This document shows positions 15,868 through 24,521 of a stretch of 32,047 nt of DNA, piece after piece. The stretch is from Candidatus Woesearchaeota archaeon. Its GTDB lineage: Archaea > Nanobdellota > Nanobdellia > Woesearchaeales > GW2011-AR4. Numbering within the stretch: position 1 is the stretch's first letter; each line of letters opens with the position of its first letter. Both the position numbers and the translations under genes were made by a program. The stretch lies in NCBI GenBank assembly GCA_016185815.1, contig JACPMT010000040.1, positions 1-32,047 of the forward strand. Reading direction: 5' to 3'. A model generated the notes under the pieces. It saw only the letters and a list, made by a program, of their open reading frames with translations, was not told the DNA's origin and did not search any database.

Positions 15868-16473
15868 CTAATTTCTAATCAAATCAACCAAATCCCTTAT
15901 TTTTATTATCTTCAAATTCCATCTTTTAGCCATTCTTTTCAGTTCAGGCATCTTTGCCATTTTCCCGTTTTCTCCAATAATCTCGCAGATTACGGCAGCT
16001 GGATAAAGCTTGGACAATTTGCATAGTTCAATTGCTGCTTCTGTATGTCCTGGTCTTTTTTTAAGTCCGTTAGTGTCGCGTCTTAATGGGAACACGTGCC
16101 CGGGCCTTGCCAAATCGCTTGGCTTTGTTTTTTTGTTTATCAACGCTTTGATTGTTTTTGCCCTGTCAAAAGCAGAGATGCCTGTTGTTGTGCCTTTTTT
16201 CGCATCAGCAGAAATTGTGAAGGCGCATTTTGTGAATTCTGTGTTTATCTTTGTCATTAATGGCAGCTTTAATTCATCAAGCCTTTTGCCAAGCATAGGA
16301 ATGCAAACTAATCCTCTGGCATTCCTTATCATGAAATTTATTTTTTCCGGAGAAACTTTTTCAGCAGCAAGAACTAAGTCAGCTTCGTTTTCGCGATGCC
16401 TGCCATCAACAACAATCACAAACTTTCCTTTTTTGAAGCCATTGATTGCATCTTTAACTTTGGAGAAAATCAT
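15868..16473 (-). CDS. ribB: 3,4-dihydroxy-2-butanone-4-phosphate synthase
   Basis: Converts ribulose 5-phosphate to 3,4-dihydroxy-2-butanone 4-phosphate and formate, a riboflavin precursor. 201 aa from the ATG at 16473 (MIFSKVKDAINGFKK). The motif GRHRENEADLVLAA (24-37) corresponds to the family's DRENEGDL; FMIRNARGLVCIPM, FTISADAKKGTTTGISAFDRAKTI, RPGHVFPLR and HTEAAIELCKLS all match. The frame runs on upstream to 16686, but that part comes from an intergenic hairpin element and is rejected. No promoter is obvious. It lies downstream of ribD, separated from it by the 333-nt hairpin element, and is likely its own transcription unit or read through from it. Confidence 0.9.
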   Translation of the reverse strand: MIFSKVKDAINGFKKGKFVIVVDGRHRENEADLVLAAEKVSPEKINFMIRNARGLVCIPMLGKRLDELKLPLMTKINTEFTKCAFTISADAKKGTTTGISAFDRAKTIKALINKKTKPSDLARPGHVFPLRRDTNGLKKRPGHTEAAIELCKLSKLYPAAVICEIIGENGKMAKMPELKRMAKRWNLKIIKIRDLVDLIRN

Positions 16474-16511
16474 TTTATTGTGTTTTATTTTGTTGACGAA
16501 TATTTCAATCC

Positions 16512-16768
16512 GTCGCTTCGCGACAAAATTTACACTCGGCAAAAATTTTTCCTGCCAATAAATTTTTGCCTCGAATTTATTCAATAATATTGAATAAATT
16601 GGCGAGGTTTTGCGATGTGTCGATAAATCCTTTGGATTTTCGATCATGCTCAAAAATCTTTGATTTTTGACATGGCAGGACAGCAAAACCGAGCACTAAA
16701 ATTGCGAAGCGGATTGACAATTAAAAATAAGTTAAAACATATTCATTTTGCCGAAGGCGGATTGAACT
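16512..16768. repeat. Intergenic hairpin element, copy B, between ribD and ribB
   Basis: This gene-free stretch (16474-16805) is almost all inverted repeats: GTCGC-ttc-GCGAC at 16512-16524; AATTTATTCAATA (16574-16586) with its exact complement at 16588-16600; CAAAAATC-ttt-GATTTTTG; and an outer GGTTTTGC (16606-16613) with GCAAAACC (16683-16690). The tail 16696-16728 matches the tail of element A (TTGCGAAGCGGATTGA), and a further related copy, TTGCCGAAGGCGGATTGAAC, sits at 16749-16768. No protein is encoded. Confidence 0.7.
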
Positions 16769-16805
16769 TGTATTAAATGACTTAATGCTATGCGTTCCAA
16801 CATTG

Positions 16806-17876
16806 TTAAATATACGCTTCAACAAGCATGTCCTTGCCTATTCTTCGGCATACTGGATTTTTCAAGTTAATCGCTTTGTCTATTTTGTTGACGCCAAGGT
16901 TTCCAATCGCGCCAAGCCCGTTGCCGATCAGCTTGGGCGCCGTGAATATAAATATCTTGTCAACAACATGTGCTTTTATTGCAGAGCTGTTAAGCTCAGA
17001 GCCGCCTTCAATCATAATGCTTGTTATCTCATGCTTTCCGAGCTGCTTCACAAGATCTCCTATGTCAACCATCCCGTTTTTTGATTTTGTCATTATCACA
17101 TTAATTCCCTTTTGCTGCAGCTTTTTCACTTCATTCTTTTTGGCCTTGCTTGTCGTTGCAATTATGAGCTTTGCAGGGTTTTTCATCAGGCTGCAGCTTT
17201 TCGGGATTTTTAGCTTGCTGTCAACAACAATTTTCATCGGGTCTTTGCCTTTCACCAGTCTTGGAGTCAGCTCCGGATTGTCCCTTAGTACAGTGTTCAA
17301 GCCGACCATCACAGCATCGACTTCGCTTCTCAACTGGTGCACATAAGTCCTTGCTTCTTTGCTTGTTATGTATTTTGAATCGCCTGTTTTGGTTGCTATC
17401 CTTCCGTCCATGCTCATAGCCACTTTTATGACTACAAAAGGCCTTTTTGTTCTCATGTACTTGATGTATGCCTCATTCAGCTTTTTAGCCTCATGCTCCA
17501 GAATCCCGATTTTTGTCTTCAATCCCCTAAACTTCAGCTCTTTAAAGCCGTCAACCAATGGATTCGGGTCGTGCACCCCAATTATAACCTCCCTTACTCC
17601 CGCTTCGACGATTTTTTCCGTGCATGGAGGGGTTCTTCCCCAATGGGAGCATGGCTCGAGATTAACGTACAATGTGGAATTTATTGCTTTTTTGCCTGCA
17701 TCATTCAATGCGAGAACTTCAGCATGCTCTGTGCCTGCCTTTCTGTGAAAGCCTTTTCCAACAATCCTGCCGCGCTTGACAACAATGCAGCCAACCATCG
17801 GATTTGGCGATGTCAAGCCCTTGCCCTTTTCAGCAAGCTTTATGGCCAACTCCATGTATTTCTTGTGAGATATCAA
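16806..17876 (-). CDS. ribD: Riboflavin biosynthesis deaminase/reductase (fused)
   Basis: 356 aa starting at TTG 17876 (MISHKKYMELAIKLAEKG); the ATG seven codons on (17855) would cut into the conserved YMxLAIxLA helix. N-terminal cytidine-deaminase-like domain with zinc ligands in HAE (51-53) and C76/C85 of PCSHWGRTPPC. C-terminal reductase domain begins near RPFVVIKVAMSMDGRIA and contains TSKEARTYVHQLRSEVDAVMVG and IEGGSELNSSAI. The fusion acts on the pyrimidinone made by GTP cyclohydrolase II and is the bacterial arrangement. Archaea usually have separate enzymes that work in the opposite order. A TTTTTTAAATC box lies about 20 nt upstream. Together with ribB and ribA it forms a bacterial-style set. 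Confidence 0.92.
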   Translation of the reverse strand: MISHKKYMELAIKLAEKGKGLTSPNPMVGCIVVKRGRIVGKGFHRKAGTEHAEVLALNDAGKKAINSTLYVNLEPCSHWGRTPPCTEKIVEAGVREVIIGVHDPNPLVDGFKELKFRGLKTKIGILEHEAKKLNEAYIKYMRTKRPFVVIKVAMSMDGRIATKTGDSKYITSKEARTYVHQLRSEVDAVMVGLNTVLRDNPELTPRLVKGKDPMKIVVDSKLKIPKSCSLMKNPAKLIIATTSKAKKNEVKKLQQKGINVIMTKSKNGMVDIGDLVKQLGKHEITSIMIEGGSELNSSAIKAHVVDKIFIFTAPKLIGNGLGAIGNLGVNKIDKAINLKNPVCRRIGKDMLVEAYI

Positions 17877-17968
17877 CTTTGACCCCCGATTTAAAAAAGA
17901 AATTTTGAATTAATATATAAATTTAAGGTTTTGAAATTGATTATTGAGGAGTGGTGAAAATGAAAAGA

Positions 17969-17976
17969 TTTAAATA
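17969..17976 (+). promoter_or_regulatory. TATA box of the lipoprotein gene
   Basis: TTTAAATA within AAAAGATTTAAATAGTG, 25-32 nt before ATG 18001; same extended motif as at 2219 and 19041. Confidence 0.65.
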
Positions 17977-18000
17977 GTGATAATTATTACCAAATCCAAA

Positions 18001-18963
18001 ATGGCAAGTAGATTAGGTTATACAATTGGAACTTTGGCTTTGGTGCCATTATTGTATGCTGGGTGCAAAGGAGATTCTCCAAAATCTGCCGAAACGCCTA
18101 AACCTGCGGTTTCTCAAACATTGGAACAAACAGCAAAAAAAGCTCCAGAGGGGAGAATTTCTGATGATGATTTGCTTAATCTATACACCCAATTTGTGCC
18201 TAAGGCTAGAGTATATCAAAAGGAACTAGAAGGTGCCGTAATAGGATTCTCTGAAAGAAGCAAGATAAGGCCTGATGATGTCACTCAAGATGATTATGAT
18301 TTAATAAGAATTCAGTTAGAAAAAAAGCGAACAGCAGACGACTTATTGAGAGCGGTTGACGGGTTGAAACTTGAAGACAAAACTAGACTTTCTGATTTAT
18401 TAAGTAAATCATTGGATATAAACAAAGTAAGAAGAGAAAAAGGCGATTTTTATGCCAAAGGACAAAGGAGATATGAAGTATTTATGGACCCTGAATTAAC
18501 AATAGTGGCGAAAGAATCGTACACCGATACTGTTTTTGTATCTAATCCAAGAATTTACACAATAGAAGAAAAAATAGAAGCTATTGAGCTGGGAAATGGG
18601 TACTGGGCAAAATTTAGTGATTTTGGACCAAAGCCTGGGCACTATGTAAGAGAGATATTAGGCAAAGAACTAGAAGCGCTAAAAGATGTGCATGTTAAAT
18701 TGGGTAATTTTCTGAAGAAGGCCAAACCTACCAATACAGCCGAGGATTTAGAAAAATTACTTGAAAAAGAGCCTAAAGATGTAAATTCTGCAGTTCTAAC
18801 TGCCTTAGGTTATATGGGAGAGGGTAGTTCAGATTTTACCTACACAAGATTAAAGCCTAGAGTAGGAGAAGCTAGGGTTTTTACTTTTGAAGATTTAAGG
18901 CAAGCTGAAAATGATGTGAAGCAAAGCATTGCTGGTCTAAGTAAAGTATTAACACTAAAGTAA
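18001..18963 (+). CDS. Predicted lipoprotein, unknown function
   Basis: 320 aa from ATG 18001. Signal peptide MASRLGYTIGTLALVPLLYA followed by a lipobox cysteine (LYAGC), then a low-complexity linker (KGDSPKSAETPKPAVSQ). The mature part is charged and mostly helical (ISDDDLLNLYTQFVPKARVY, DDVTQDDYDLIRIQLEKK, DVHVKLGNFLKKAKPTN) with the segment YEVFMDPELTIVAKESYTD in the middle. No known domain is recognised. It has its own leaderless-type promoter and is separated from neighbours by more than 90 nt. Base composition is slightly more A-rich than surrounding housekeeping genes, so it may be lineage-specific. Membrane anchoring via lipid is an inference from the lipobox. Confidence 0.65.
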   Translation: MASRLGYTIGTLALVPLLYAGCKGDSPKSAETPKPAVSQTLEQTAKKAPEGRISDDDLLNLYTQFVPKARVYQKELEGAVIGFSERSKIRPDDVTQDDYDLIRIQLEKKRTADDLLRAVDGLKLEDKTRLSDLLSKSLDINKVRREKGDFYAKGQRRYEVFMDPELTIVAKESYTDTVFVSNPRIYTIEEKIEAIELGNGYWAKFSDFGPKPGHYVREILGKELEALKDVHVKLGNFLKKAKPTNTAEDLEKLLEKEPKDVNSAVLTALGYMGEGSSDFTYTRLKPRVGEARVFTFEDLRQAENDVKQSIAGLSKVLTLK

Positions 18964-19044
18964 ACTTTATATTCTTAATACCTCAAGTTCTTGATTTCCA
19001 ACTATTCAATTTTTTTCTAGAATTACATACAAAAAACCAAAAGA

Positions 19045-19052
19045 TTTAAATA
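19045..19052 (+). promoter_or_regulatory. TATA box of the toxin-antitoxin pair
   Basis: TTTAAATA within AAAAGATTTAAATAGTAG, 24-31 nt before the ATG at 19076. Confidence 0.65.
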
Positions 19053-19075
19053 GTAGTACCATATTAATACATACT

Positions 19076-19366
19076 ATGAAGGCTACGATAGTGCTGGACA
19101 AAGAAGCTGAAAATGAGCTGAACGAGCTTAAAACTTTTGCGAGCGCTTCTAAGAGCGAATTGATTAGGGAAGCCATTAAAGAGCTATACCTCAAAGAAAA
19201 GAGAGCAAGAGAAAATTTATTATTTTTTGTTAACCTTTACAATGAGGGCGTCATAACAAAAGATTTTCTTTTTCTTCTGCTGCCAAGAAAAGATGCAGAA
19301 GCAATCATAATCGGCTCAAAAACAGGCAAAGAGGCGGCAGAAGTTGCCAAAAATTTTAGTAGTTGA
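19076..19366 (+). CDS. Ribbon-helix-helix antitoxin-like protein
   Basis: 96 aa. The N-terminus MKATIVLDKEAENELNELKTF and SKSELIREAIKELYLKE form a CopG-like ribbon-helix-helix fold (strand, then two helices), the usual DNA-binding part of an antitoxin. The C-terminus has helical segments (ENLLFFVNLYNEGVITKDFL, then AIIIGSKTGKEAAEVAKN) that would bind the toxin. It overlaps the next gene by 23 nt, typical of type II toxin-antitoxin operons, and has its own TATA box. Antitoxins of this kind repress their own promoter, which is inferred here. Confidence 0.75.
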   Translation: MKATIVLDKEAENELNELKTFASASKSELIREAIKELYLKEKRARENLLFFVNLYNEGVITKDFLFLLLPRKDAEAIIIGSKTGKEAAEVAKNFSS

Positions 19367-19838
19367 TTCTTCTACTTTAATTGCTTTGGAAAGAGCTGGT
19401 TTAATTAAATTCATCGACAAAATTGGATATAATGTAATCATACCCAAAGCTGTCAAAGAAGAAATCAAGAATGAAAAAATTCTAAAGTTTTTAAAAATGC
19501 ATGAGCTAACGGGAAGAACTTTAAGGCTTAGCAAAAGTCTAGAACACTTGAATATTGGCAGTGGAGAGGCACAATGCTGCGCTTTGGCAAATAAACTGAA
19601 ATTAGATTTTATAATATGTGATGATAGAAAATTTATAAGGCAAAGATTTTTATCAGATAATAAACACTTGAAAAATATTAAGGTTCTGGGATTCTCATTT
19701 TTTCTTCATATTTTCTACAAAAAAAAATTAATAAAAAATACATGGGAATATTTTGATAAGATTATCAAATCGAATAATTGGGAAAGAAGCGAGGTATTGG
19801 TTGCTAATTATACTTTTCTCAAAAAGATTGGATACTAA
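19344..19838 (+). CDS. PIN-domain toxin-like protein
   Basis: 164 aa. PIN fold signs are VVDSSTLIALERAG (first acidic residue at D8), IPKAVKEEI, GSGEAQCCALA and DFIICDDRKFIR, giving the acidic residues of a metal-dependent RNase. It resembles DUF3368-type PIN proteins. The partner antitoxin is encoded just upstream with a 23-nt overlap. The C-terminal part (LGFSFFLHIFYKKKLI, WEYFDKIIKSNNWERSEV) is helical as in that group. The stop codon overlaps the carB end by 4 nt on the opposite strand. The target RNA is unknown. Confidence 0.75.
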   Translation: MPKILVVDSSTLIALERAGLIKFIDKIGYNVIIPKAVKEEIKNEKILKFLKMHELTGRTLRLSKSLEHLNIGSGEAQCCALANKLKLDFIICDDRKFIRQRFLSDNKHLKNIKVLGFSFFLHIFYKKKLIKNTWEYFDKIIKSNNWERSEVLVANYTFLKKIGY

Positions 19839-22800
19839 TACTCCTCCCAACCCTTAATCTCCAAATCCTCCATCTTTTTCTTATAAATTGACTCAATAAA
19901 CAGCTTGGCAATCTGCTCATTTGTTAGCAATGGAATATTGAAATCAACTGCTTTTCTTCTGATTAAATAATCATTTGTTAGCTCTTCCTCTTCCAAGCTT
20001 TTTGGTATGTTAATCACTAAATCAATATTCCTTTCCTGAATGTAAGTCAACACATTTGGCTCTCTCTTGTCAAGGGGCCACCATAAAATTTCAGCATTTA
20101 CCCCATTCTGCTCCAAGAATTTTGCAGTGCCTTCTGTTGCATACAAATTAAATCCAATTTCTTCCAATTTTCTAACGCTTTCAAGCAAATAAGCTTTGCT
20201 TTTTATCGGTCCTGTTGAGAGCAAAACATTAGAATTTGGCATTACAAACCCAACTGAAAGCAATGATTTAAGAAAAGCTTCATTTATGTCATTACCCAAG
20301 CAAGCAACTTCCCCAGTTGATGCCATCTCAACGCTTAAAACAGGGTCAGCGCCGTGCAGCCTTGAGAATGAAAATTGCGGAGCCTTGACTCCAACATAAT
20401 CCAAGTCAAGGGTGTTGTACTTTCCTCTTATGTCAAGCCCAAGCATAGCCTTTGTCGCCATTTCAATGAAATTATATTTTGTGACTTTTGAGACAAAAGG
20501 AAAACTCCTTGAAGCCCTTAAATTGCACTCTATAACTTTTATTTGGTTGTCTTTTGCAATAAACTGAATGTTAAACGGACCTGTTATTTTCAACGCCTTT
20601 GCAATGTTTTTTGTTGTTTCCTTTATCTTCCTAATTGTTTCAAGATAAGTGTATTGGGGCGGCAATGCCATTGTCGCGTCGCCAGAATGCACTCCTGCAT
20701 TTTCTATGTGCTCCGATATTGCATAAATTACAACATCCCCATTTTGGGCAACTGCATCAATCTCAATTTCCTTTGCATTTGTTATGAACTTGCTTATGAC
20801 AACCGGGTGCTCTTTTGAGACATCCGCCGCTTTCTTGAGATATTGCTCAAGTTCTTTATTGCTGGAAGCGATGCTCATCGCAGCCCCGCTCAAAACATAA
20901 GAAGGACGTATCAAGATAGGGTATTCAACCTTTTCTGCAAACTTATGCGCCTCTTCAATAGATTTTGCTTCAGTCCATTCCGGCTGGTCCACATTTAAAG
21001 AGTCAAGCAGCGCAGAAAATTTATGGCGGTTCTCTGCATTGTCTATGCTTAAAGGGTTTGTCCCTAATATTTTTATATTCTGCCTGTGTAACTTCATTGC
21101 AAGGTTATTCGGAATCTGGCCGCCCATTGAAATTATAGTGCCAAGAGGATTCTCTTTTTCATAGATGTCAAGAACTCTCTCAAAGCTTAATTCATCGAAG
21201 TAAAGCCTGTCGCAGACATCATAGTCTGTGCTTACAGTTTCAGGATTATAATTAATCATAATTGTAGAATAACCAAGCTTATTTAAAGTAAAAACAGCAT
21301 TGACACAGCACCAGTCAAATTCAACAGAAGAGCCTATTCGGTAAGCGCCTGAGCCAAGAACAATTGCATTATTTTTGTTATCAAATTTTACATCATCCTC
21401 TTCCCCATTATAAGTTAAGTAAAGTTAATTAATTCAATTGGAATATTGTCAATATTAAATTTTAATAGCTCTTTCTCTGTCTCGACAACATTTTTTATTT
21501 TATATAGGAACCATTTATCGATTTTTGTCAGCTCATATATTTTATCAATGGGAATTTCCTTTTTGATTGCTTCAACAATAACAAGCAGTCTTTTGTCAGT
21601 TGGCTTTGTCAATTCTTTTTCAATAGTGTCAAATTTTAAATTATTTCCAACTAAGCCATGAAGGTTTATGTTGAGCATCCTTATTGCCTTTTGAACCACT
21701 TCCTCAAACTTTCTTCCTATAGCCATAACCTCGCCGACACTCTTCATCTCGCTGCCGATTTCAAAGCTCACTCTCTTGAATTTCTGCAAGTCCCATCTTG
21801 GCATTTTAACAACAATATAATCCAATGCAGGCTCAAAGCAGCTTTTTGTTGCCTTTGTTATCATGTTTTCAAGCTCTATTAAGGAATAGCCCAAAGCAAG
21901 CTTTGCTGCAATAAATGCTAAAGGATAACCAGTTGCCTTTGATGCAAGCGCAGAGCTTCTTGAAAGCCTTGCATTTACTTCAATAAGCCTGTAATCCTCG
22001 GAATTTGGGTCGAGGGCAAACTGTATATTGCATTCCCCGACAATTCCAAGGTGCCTTATGACTTTAATTGAAATGTCCCTTAACTTGTGGTATTCATTGT
22101 TTGTCAAAGTTTGAGATGGAGCAACGACAATGCTTTCTCCAGTATGAATTCCCATAGGGTCAAAGTTTTCCATGTTGCAGACTGTGATGCAGTTGTCATA
22201 AGCATCTCTTACAACTTCGTATTCAACTTCTTTCCAGCCGCCGAGGTATTTCTCAACAAGAACTTGGGAGGAATAGGCTAATGCCCTTTTTGCATTGTTT
22301 CTTAATTCTTCTTCATTTAAGGCAACGCCAGAGCCTTGTCCGCCTAAGGCATAAGCTACTCTAAGCATAACAGGATATTTTAATTTTTTAGCAACTTCTA
22401 CTGCTTGCTCCACCGTGTTAACAGCTTCGCTTTCAGGCACTTTGAGGCTTATTTTAGTTAATTTGTTTACAAACAATTCCCTGTCCTCTGTGTTCTTGAT
22501 TGCGTCAATCTGGGTGCCTAAAACTTTTATATTGTATTTTTCAAAAACATTATTATTGGATAATGCAACTCCGCAGTTTAAAGCCGTTTGCCCGCCAAAA
22601 GAAAGCATGATTCCGTCTGGATTTTCCTTTTCAATAACTTTTTCTACAAAGTAAGGGGTTACAGGAAGAAAATAAATCTTATCAGCCATGCCCTAACTTG
22701 TCTGGATTGTTGCAATGTTTGGATTTACGAGTACTGTTTCTATGCCTTCTTCGCGGAGGGCTTTGAGGCATTGGGAGCCGGAGTAGTCGAATTAGCGCCT

Positions 22801-22874
22801 TATAAGGTCTCGCCTGCTTCTCCGATTTTCAATGAACCCGAGCCCAGAACTAACACTTTTTTAGGCTTGTTCAA
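19835..22874 (-). pseudogene. carB: Carbamoyl phosphate synthase large subunit, disrupted
   Basis: CarB makes carbamoyl phosphate from bicarbonate, ammonia (from CarA) and two ATP. The reading starts at TTG 22874 (NKPKKVLVLGSG after GGAGGTGA) and can be followed through GGQTALNCGVALS, VEKYLGGWKEVEYEV, ECNIQFALDPNSEDYRLIEVN, then LYLTYNGEEDDV, VLGSGAYRIGSSVEFDW, YNPETVSTDYD and the allosteric end GTAKFLEQNGVNAEIL. Three breaks interrupt it. First, a 17-nt out-of-frame insert at 22792-22808, which folds like a BHB intron. Second, an in-frame TAG at 22693-22695 where relatives have Lys (IQTS-stop-GMADK). Third, near 21415-21435 about 40-50 codons expected between IPIELI and LYLTYNG are missing and the frame shifts. 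Only the first could be rescued by splicing. Either a decaying gene beside an intact carA, or the assembly is wrong here. Confidence 0.75.
22792..22808 (-). other. Candidate 17-nt BHB mini-intron in carB
   Basis: Sequence ACCTTATAAGGCGCTAA, lying between GCAGGCGAG and TTCGACTAC. Removing it restores AGEFDYSGSQ, the conserved CarB sequence. The RNA folds as helix GGCG/CGCU (one G-U) flanked by 3-nt bulges AGA and AAU, topped by CCU/AGG with a UAUA loop. Cuts after the second base of each bulge (AG^A, AA^U) release exactly these 17 nt. The exon helix below the bulges is weak. Alternatively a random insertion. Confidence 0.5.
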
Positions 22875-24078
22875 TAGTGATTTCACCTCCGTTTAATTTC
22901 CATAAATATGATCTGTTAGAAGCGACTTTTCCTACTATGGCTACTAAACCCTTATTACTAAGGTGTTTAAGTTTCTTAAGAGCTTTAGTTTTAGATTTTC
23001 CTAAATCAGCAGCTATGTCAGCAGTGGAAGCACATCCTTTTTTTGATAAAAATTCTAAAATTTTGTTATTTAAAATTCTTTCATTTCCTTTGCTATAAAA
23101 TATTTTGCTATTAACTATCTTCTTTAATTTCTCAAATTTTTCCCCACTAGTTAACCCAATTTTATTATAAAAATTAATTAAACTCTGATAATCAGTGATA
23201 TTTATGTACATTACAATATGCAAACCATCTTCTTTTTTGTATTGTCTAGAAATTTTAGGTTTTCCAGAATATATATCCAATTCCTTAAGAATAAAACTTA
23301 TTTGTTCTAATAAGTTGTAAAGAGTTTCTTTTTGGTTTATATGCCTTATTACGTTCATATTTAAACCTTTTGCTCTATAATTATTGCTTAACATGACAGA
23401 ACCATCATCATCAAAAAAAGCTTTTAAGAAAGCAATTCTATATTTTTTAGATTTTAGTATCCATTCTGGAACTAAATTTTCACTATAAATCTTTGGCGCG
23501 ATAGGTGCTCCAAATACTTCCAAAATTTCTCCTGTAATTGCTGGATAGCCTATCCTATTTTGCTTTTCTGTATATGGTAAAATGCCAAATAATTCAGAAA
23601 TTTGAGTTTTAACTTCCTTTATCAAATTAGGATTATTATTGCTGTATTCAAACTGCCTTTTATTTCTACCTATATAACCATCACCAAAAACATGACCAAT
23701 TAACGAAGCGATTTTTTCGTCATGTCTAATGGGAAACTTAATATTCATACTTGTACCCGCACGAGTTCTAATTGACGTGATATTATTTTGTATTTCTTCA
23801 AGAGAAATCTTTGACAAGTTTGATAATTTTAATATAATATCTAATGGAATTGAATACATATTCTTCCTTAAATGAATCACAAAAGGGTATGAAATATCGA
23901 ATAATTTTGCTAATTCTTTTAATTCGATATTACAATTATCAAAAAGCTTTATAGTGAAGTCTTTATTAAGATTTAATCTAACATTGTCGGATAAATTCCA
24001 AAAATTTATTTGAAATTCTTTAATATTCTGTATCATTTTATAGCTAAAATCTTTATTTGATTTTTGTTTATTATTCAT
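22861..24078 (-). CDS. Free-standing LAGLIDADG homing endonuclease with HTH domains
   Basis: 405 aa from ATG 24078 (MNNKQKSNKDFSYKM); the frame is open further up to 24216, but that part is an unconvincing translation. N-terminal helix-turn-helix-like segment (ELAKLFDISYPFVIHLRKNM, about 54-73). Two LAGLIDADG helices: ASLIGHVFGDGYIG (124-137) and IAFLKAFFDDDGSV (215-228), each with the catalytic acidic residue, so a single-chain monomeric nuclease. C-terminal winged-helix (ILEFLSKKGCASTADIAADL, KALKKLKHLSNKGLV). No intein splice residues at either end, and no intron boundaries seen, so it is not an intein. It lies between the membrane-protein gene and carB and overlaps the carB TTG by 14 nt. 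Target site unknown. Confidence 0.82.
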   Translation of the reverse strand: MNNKQKSNKDFSYKMIQNIKEFQINFWNLSDNVRLNLNKDFTIKLFDNCNIELKELAKLFDISYPFVIHLRKNMYSIPLDIILKLSNLSKISLEEIQNNITSIRTRAGTSMNIKFPIRHDEKIASLIGHVFGDGYIGRNKRQFEYSNNNPNLIKEVKTQISELFGILPYTEKQNRIGYPAITGEILEVFGAPIAPKIYSENLVPEWILKSKKYRIAFLKAFFDDDGSVMLSNNYRAKGLNMNVIRHINQKETLYNLLEQISFILKELDIYSGKPKISRQYKKEDGLHIVMYINITDYQSLINFYNKIGLTSGEKFEKLKKIVNSKIFYSKGNERILNNKILEFLSKKGCASTADIAADLGKSKTKALKKLKHLSNKGLVAIVGKVASNRSYLWKLNGGEITIEQA

Positions 24079-24203
24079 AATATAATAACTTGATTTTGGA
24101 ATAATAAACCTTGAAAAATAAAAATAAGGTTTAAATGTATCCAGATGTAAAGTATTCTCCTTTAAATAGTATGCGTCAGCGGATGTCCGGTGTCCAGTGG
24201 TAT

Positions 24204-24521
24204 TTACCTGAGCCATTTTTTCTTAATTTTTCCTATTATTAATCCTATTAAAATTCCTAATAGAGTATAAAATATTGGGGACAAATAAACAGCAATGACC
24301 ACTATACCTTCTGGTGCTAAAGGATCGTTAGGTAAAGCATTTAAAATCCATAATATAGTTGCAAAAGATAAATAAGGCAACGCTATAAGAATAATTAGAA
24401 AAGGCGAATCGTAAAAAGGAGAGAAAGAAAAATAAAAAACTATTAAACCGAATATTAGTCCAATTACTCCACCTTTCTGCCAATATTTCAATTTACCCCA
24501 AAATTGTTTTGTTTTCCTCAT
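24204..24521 (-). CDS. Small multi-pass membrane protein
   Basis: 105 aa. The ATG at 24521 overlaps the carA stop by 4 nt (ATGA), so translation is coupled to carA. Three hydrophobic segments: VIGLIFGLIVFYFSF, FLIILIALPYLSFATILWIL and IVVIAVYLSPIFYTLLGILIGLIIG, with basic ends (KIKKKWLR). Not a recognised family. Its presence between carA and carB is odd; it may have arrived with the homing endonuclease next to it. Confidence 0.6.
   Translation of the reverse strand: MRKTKQFWGKLKYWQKGGVIGLIFGLIVFYFSFSPFYDSPFLIILIALPYLSFATILWILNALPNDPLAPEGIVVIAVYLSPIFYTLLGILIGLIIGKIKKKWLR

Noticed and set aside
16474..16686. 71-residue N-terminal extension of RibB
   Set aside because: The extension is a translation of the hairpin element; RibB homology starts at MIFSKVKDAI.
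16512..16768. CRISPR array
   Set aside because: Inverted rather than direct repeats, with no regular spacing and no cas genes nearby.
21285..21300. One-base frameshift in the second half of carB near NAVFTLNKLGY
   Set aside because: Recounting the T run gives five T, which keeps the frame open (AVFTLNK). There is no lesion here.
21410..21435. Programmed -1 frameshift joining the two carB halves
   Set aside because: No canonical slippery heptamer or downstream structure is visible, and the 40-50 missing residues point to a deletion.
22693..22695. Amber codon read as an amino acid (recoding)
   Set aside because: TAG serves as a normal stop elsewhere in the window (for example srp54), and no recoding signal is seen; a nonsense change is simpler.
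22861..24216. LAGLIDADG ORF as an intein in CarB
   Set aside because: No N-terminal Cys/Ser, no block B His, no C-terminal His-Asn; the ORF ends with its own stop before the carB start rather than lying inside conserved CarB sequence.
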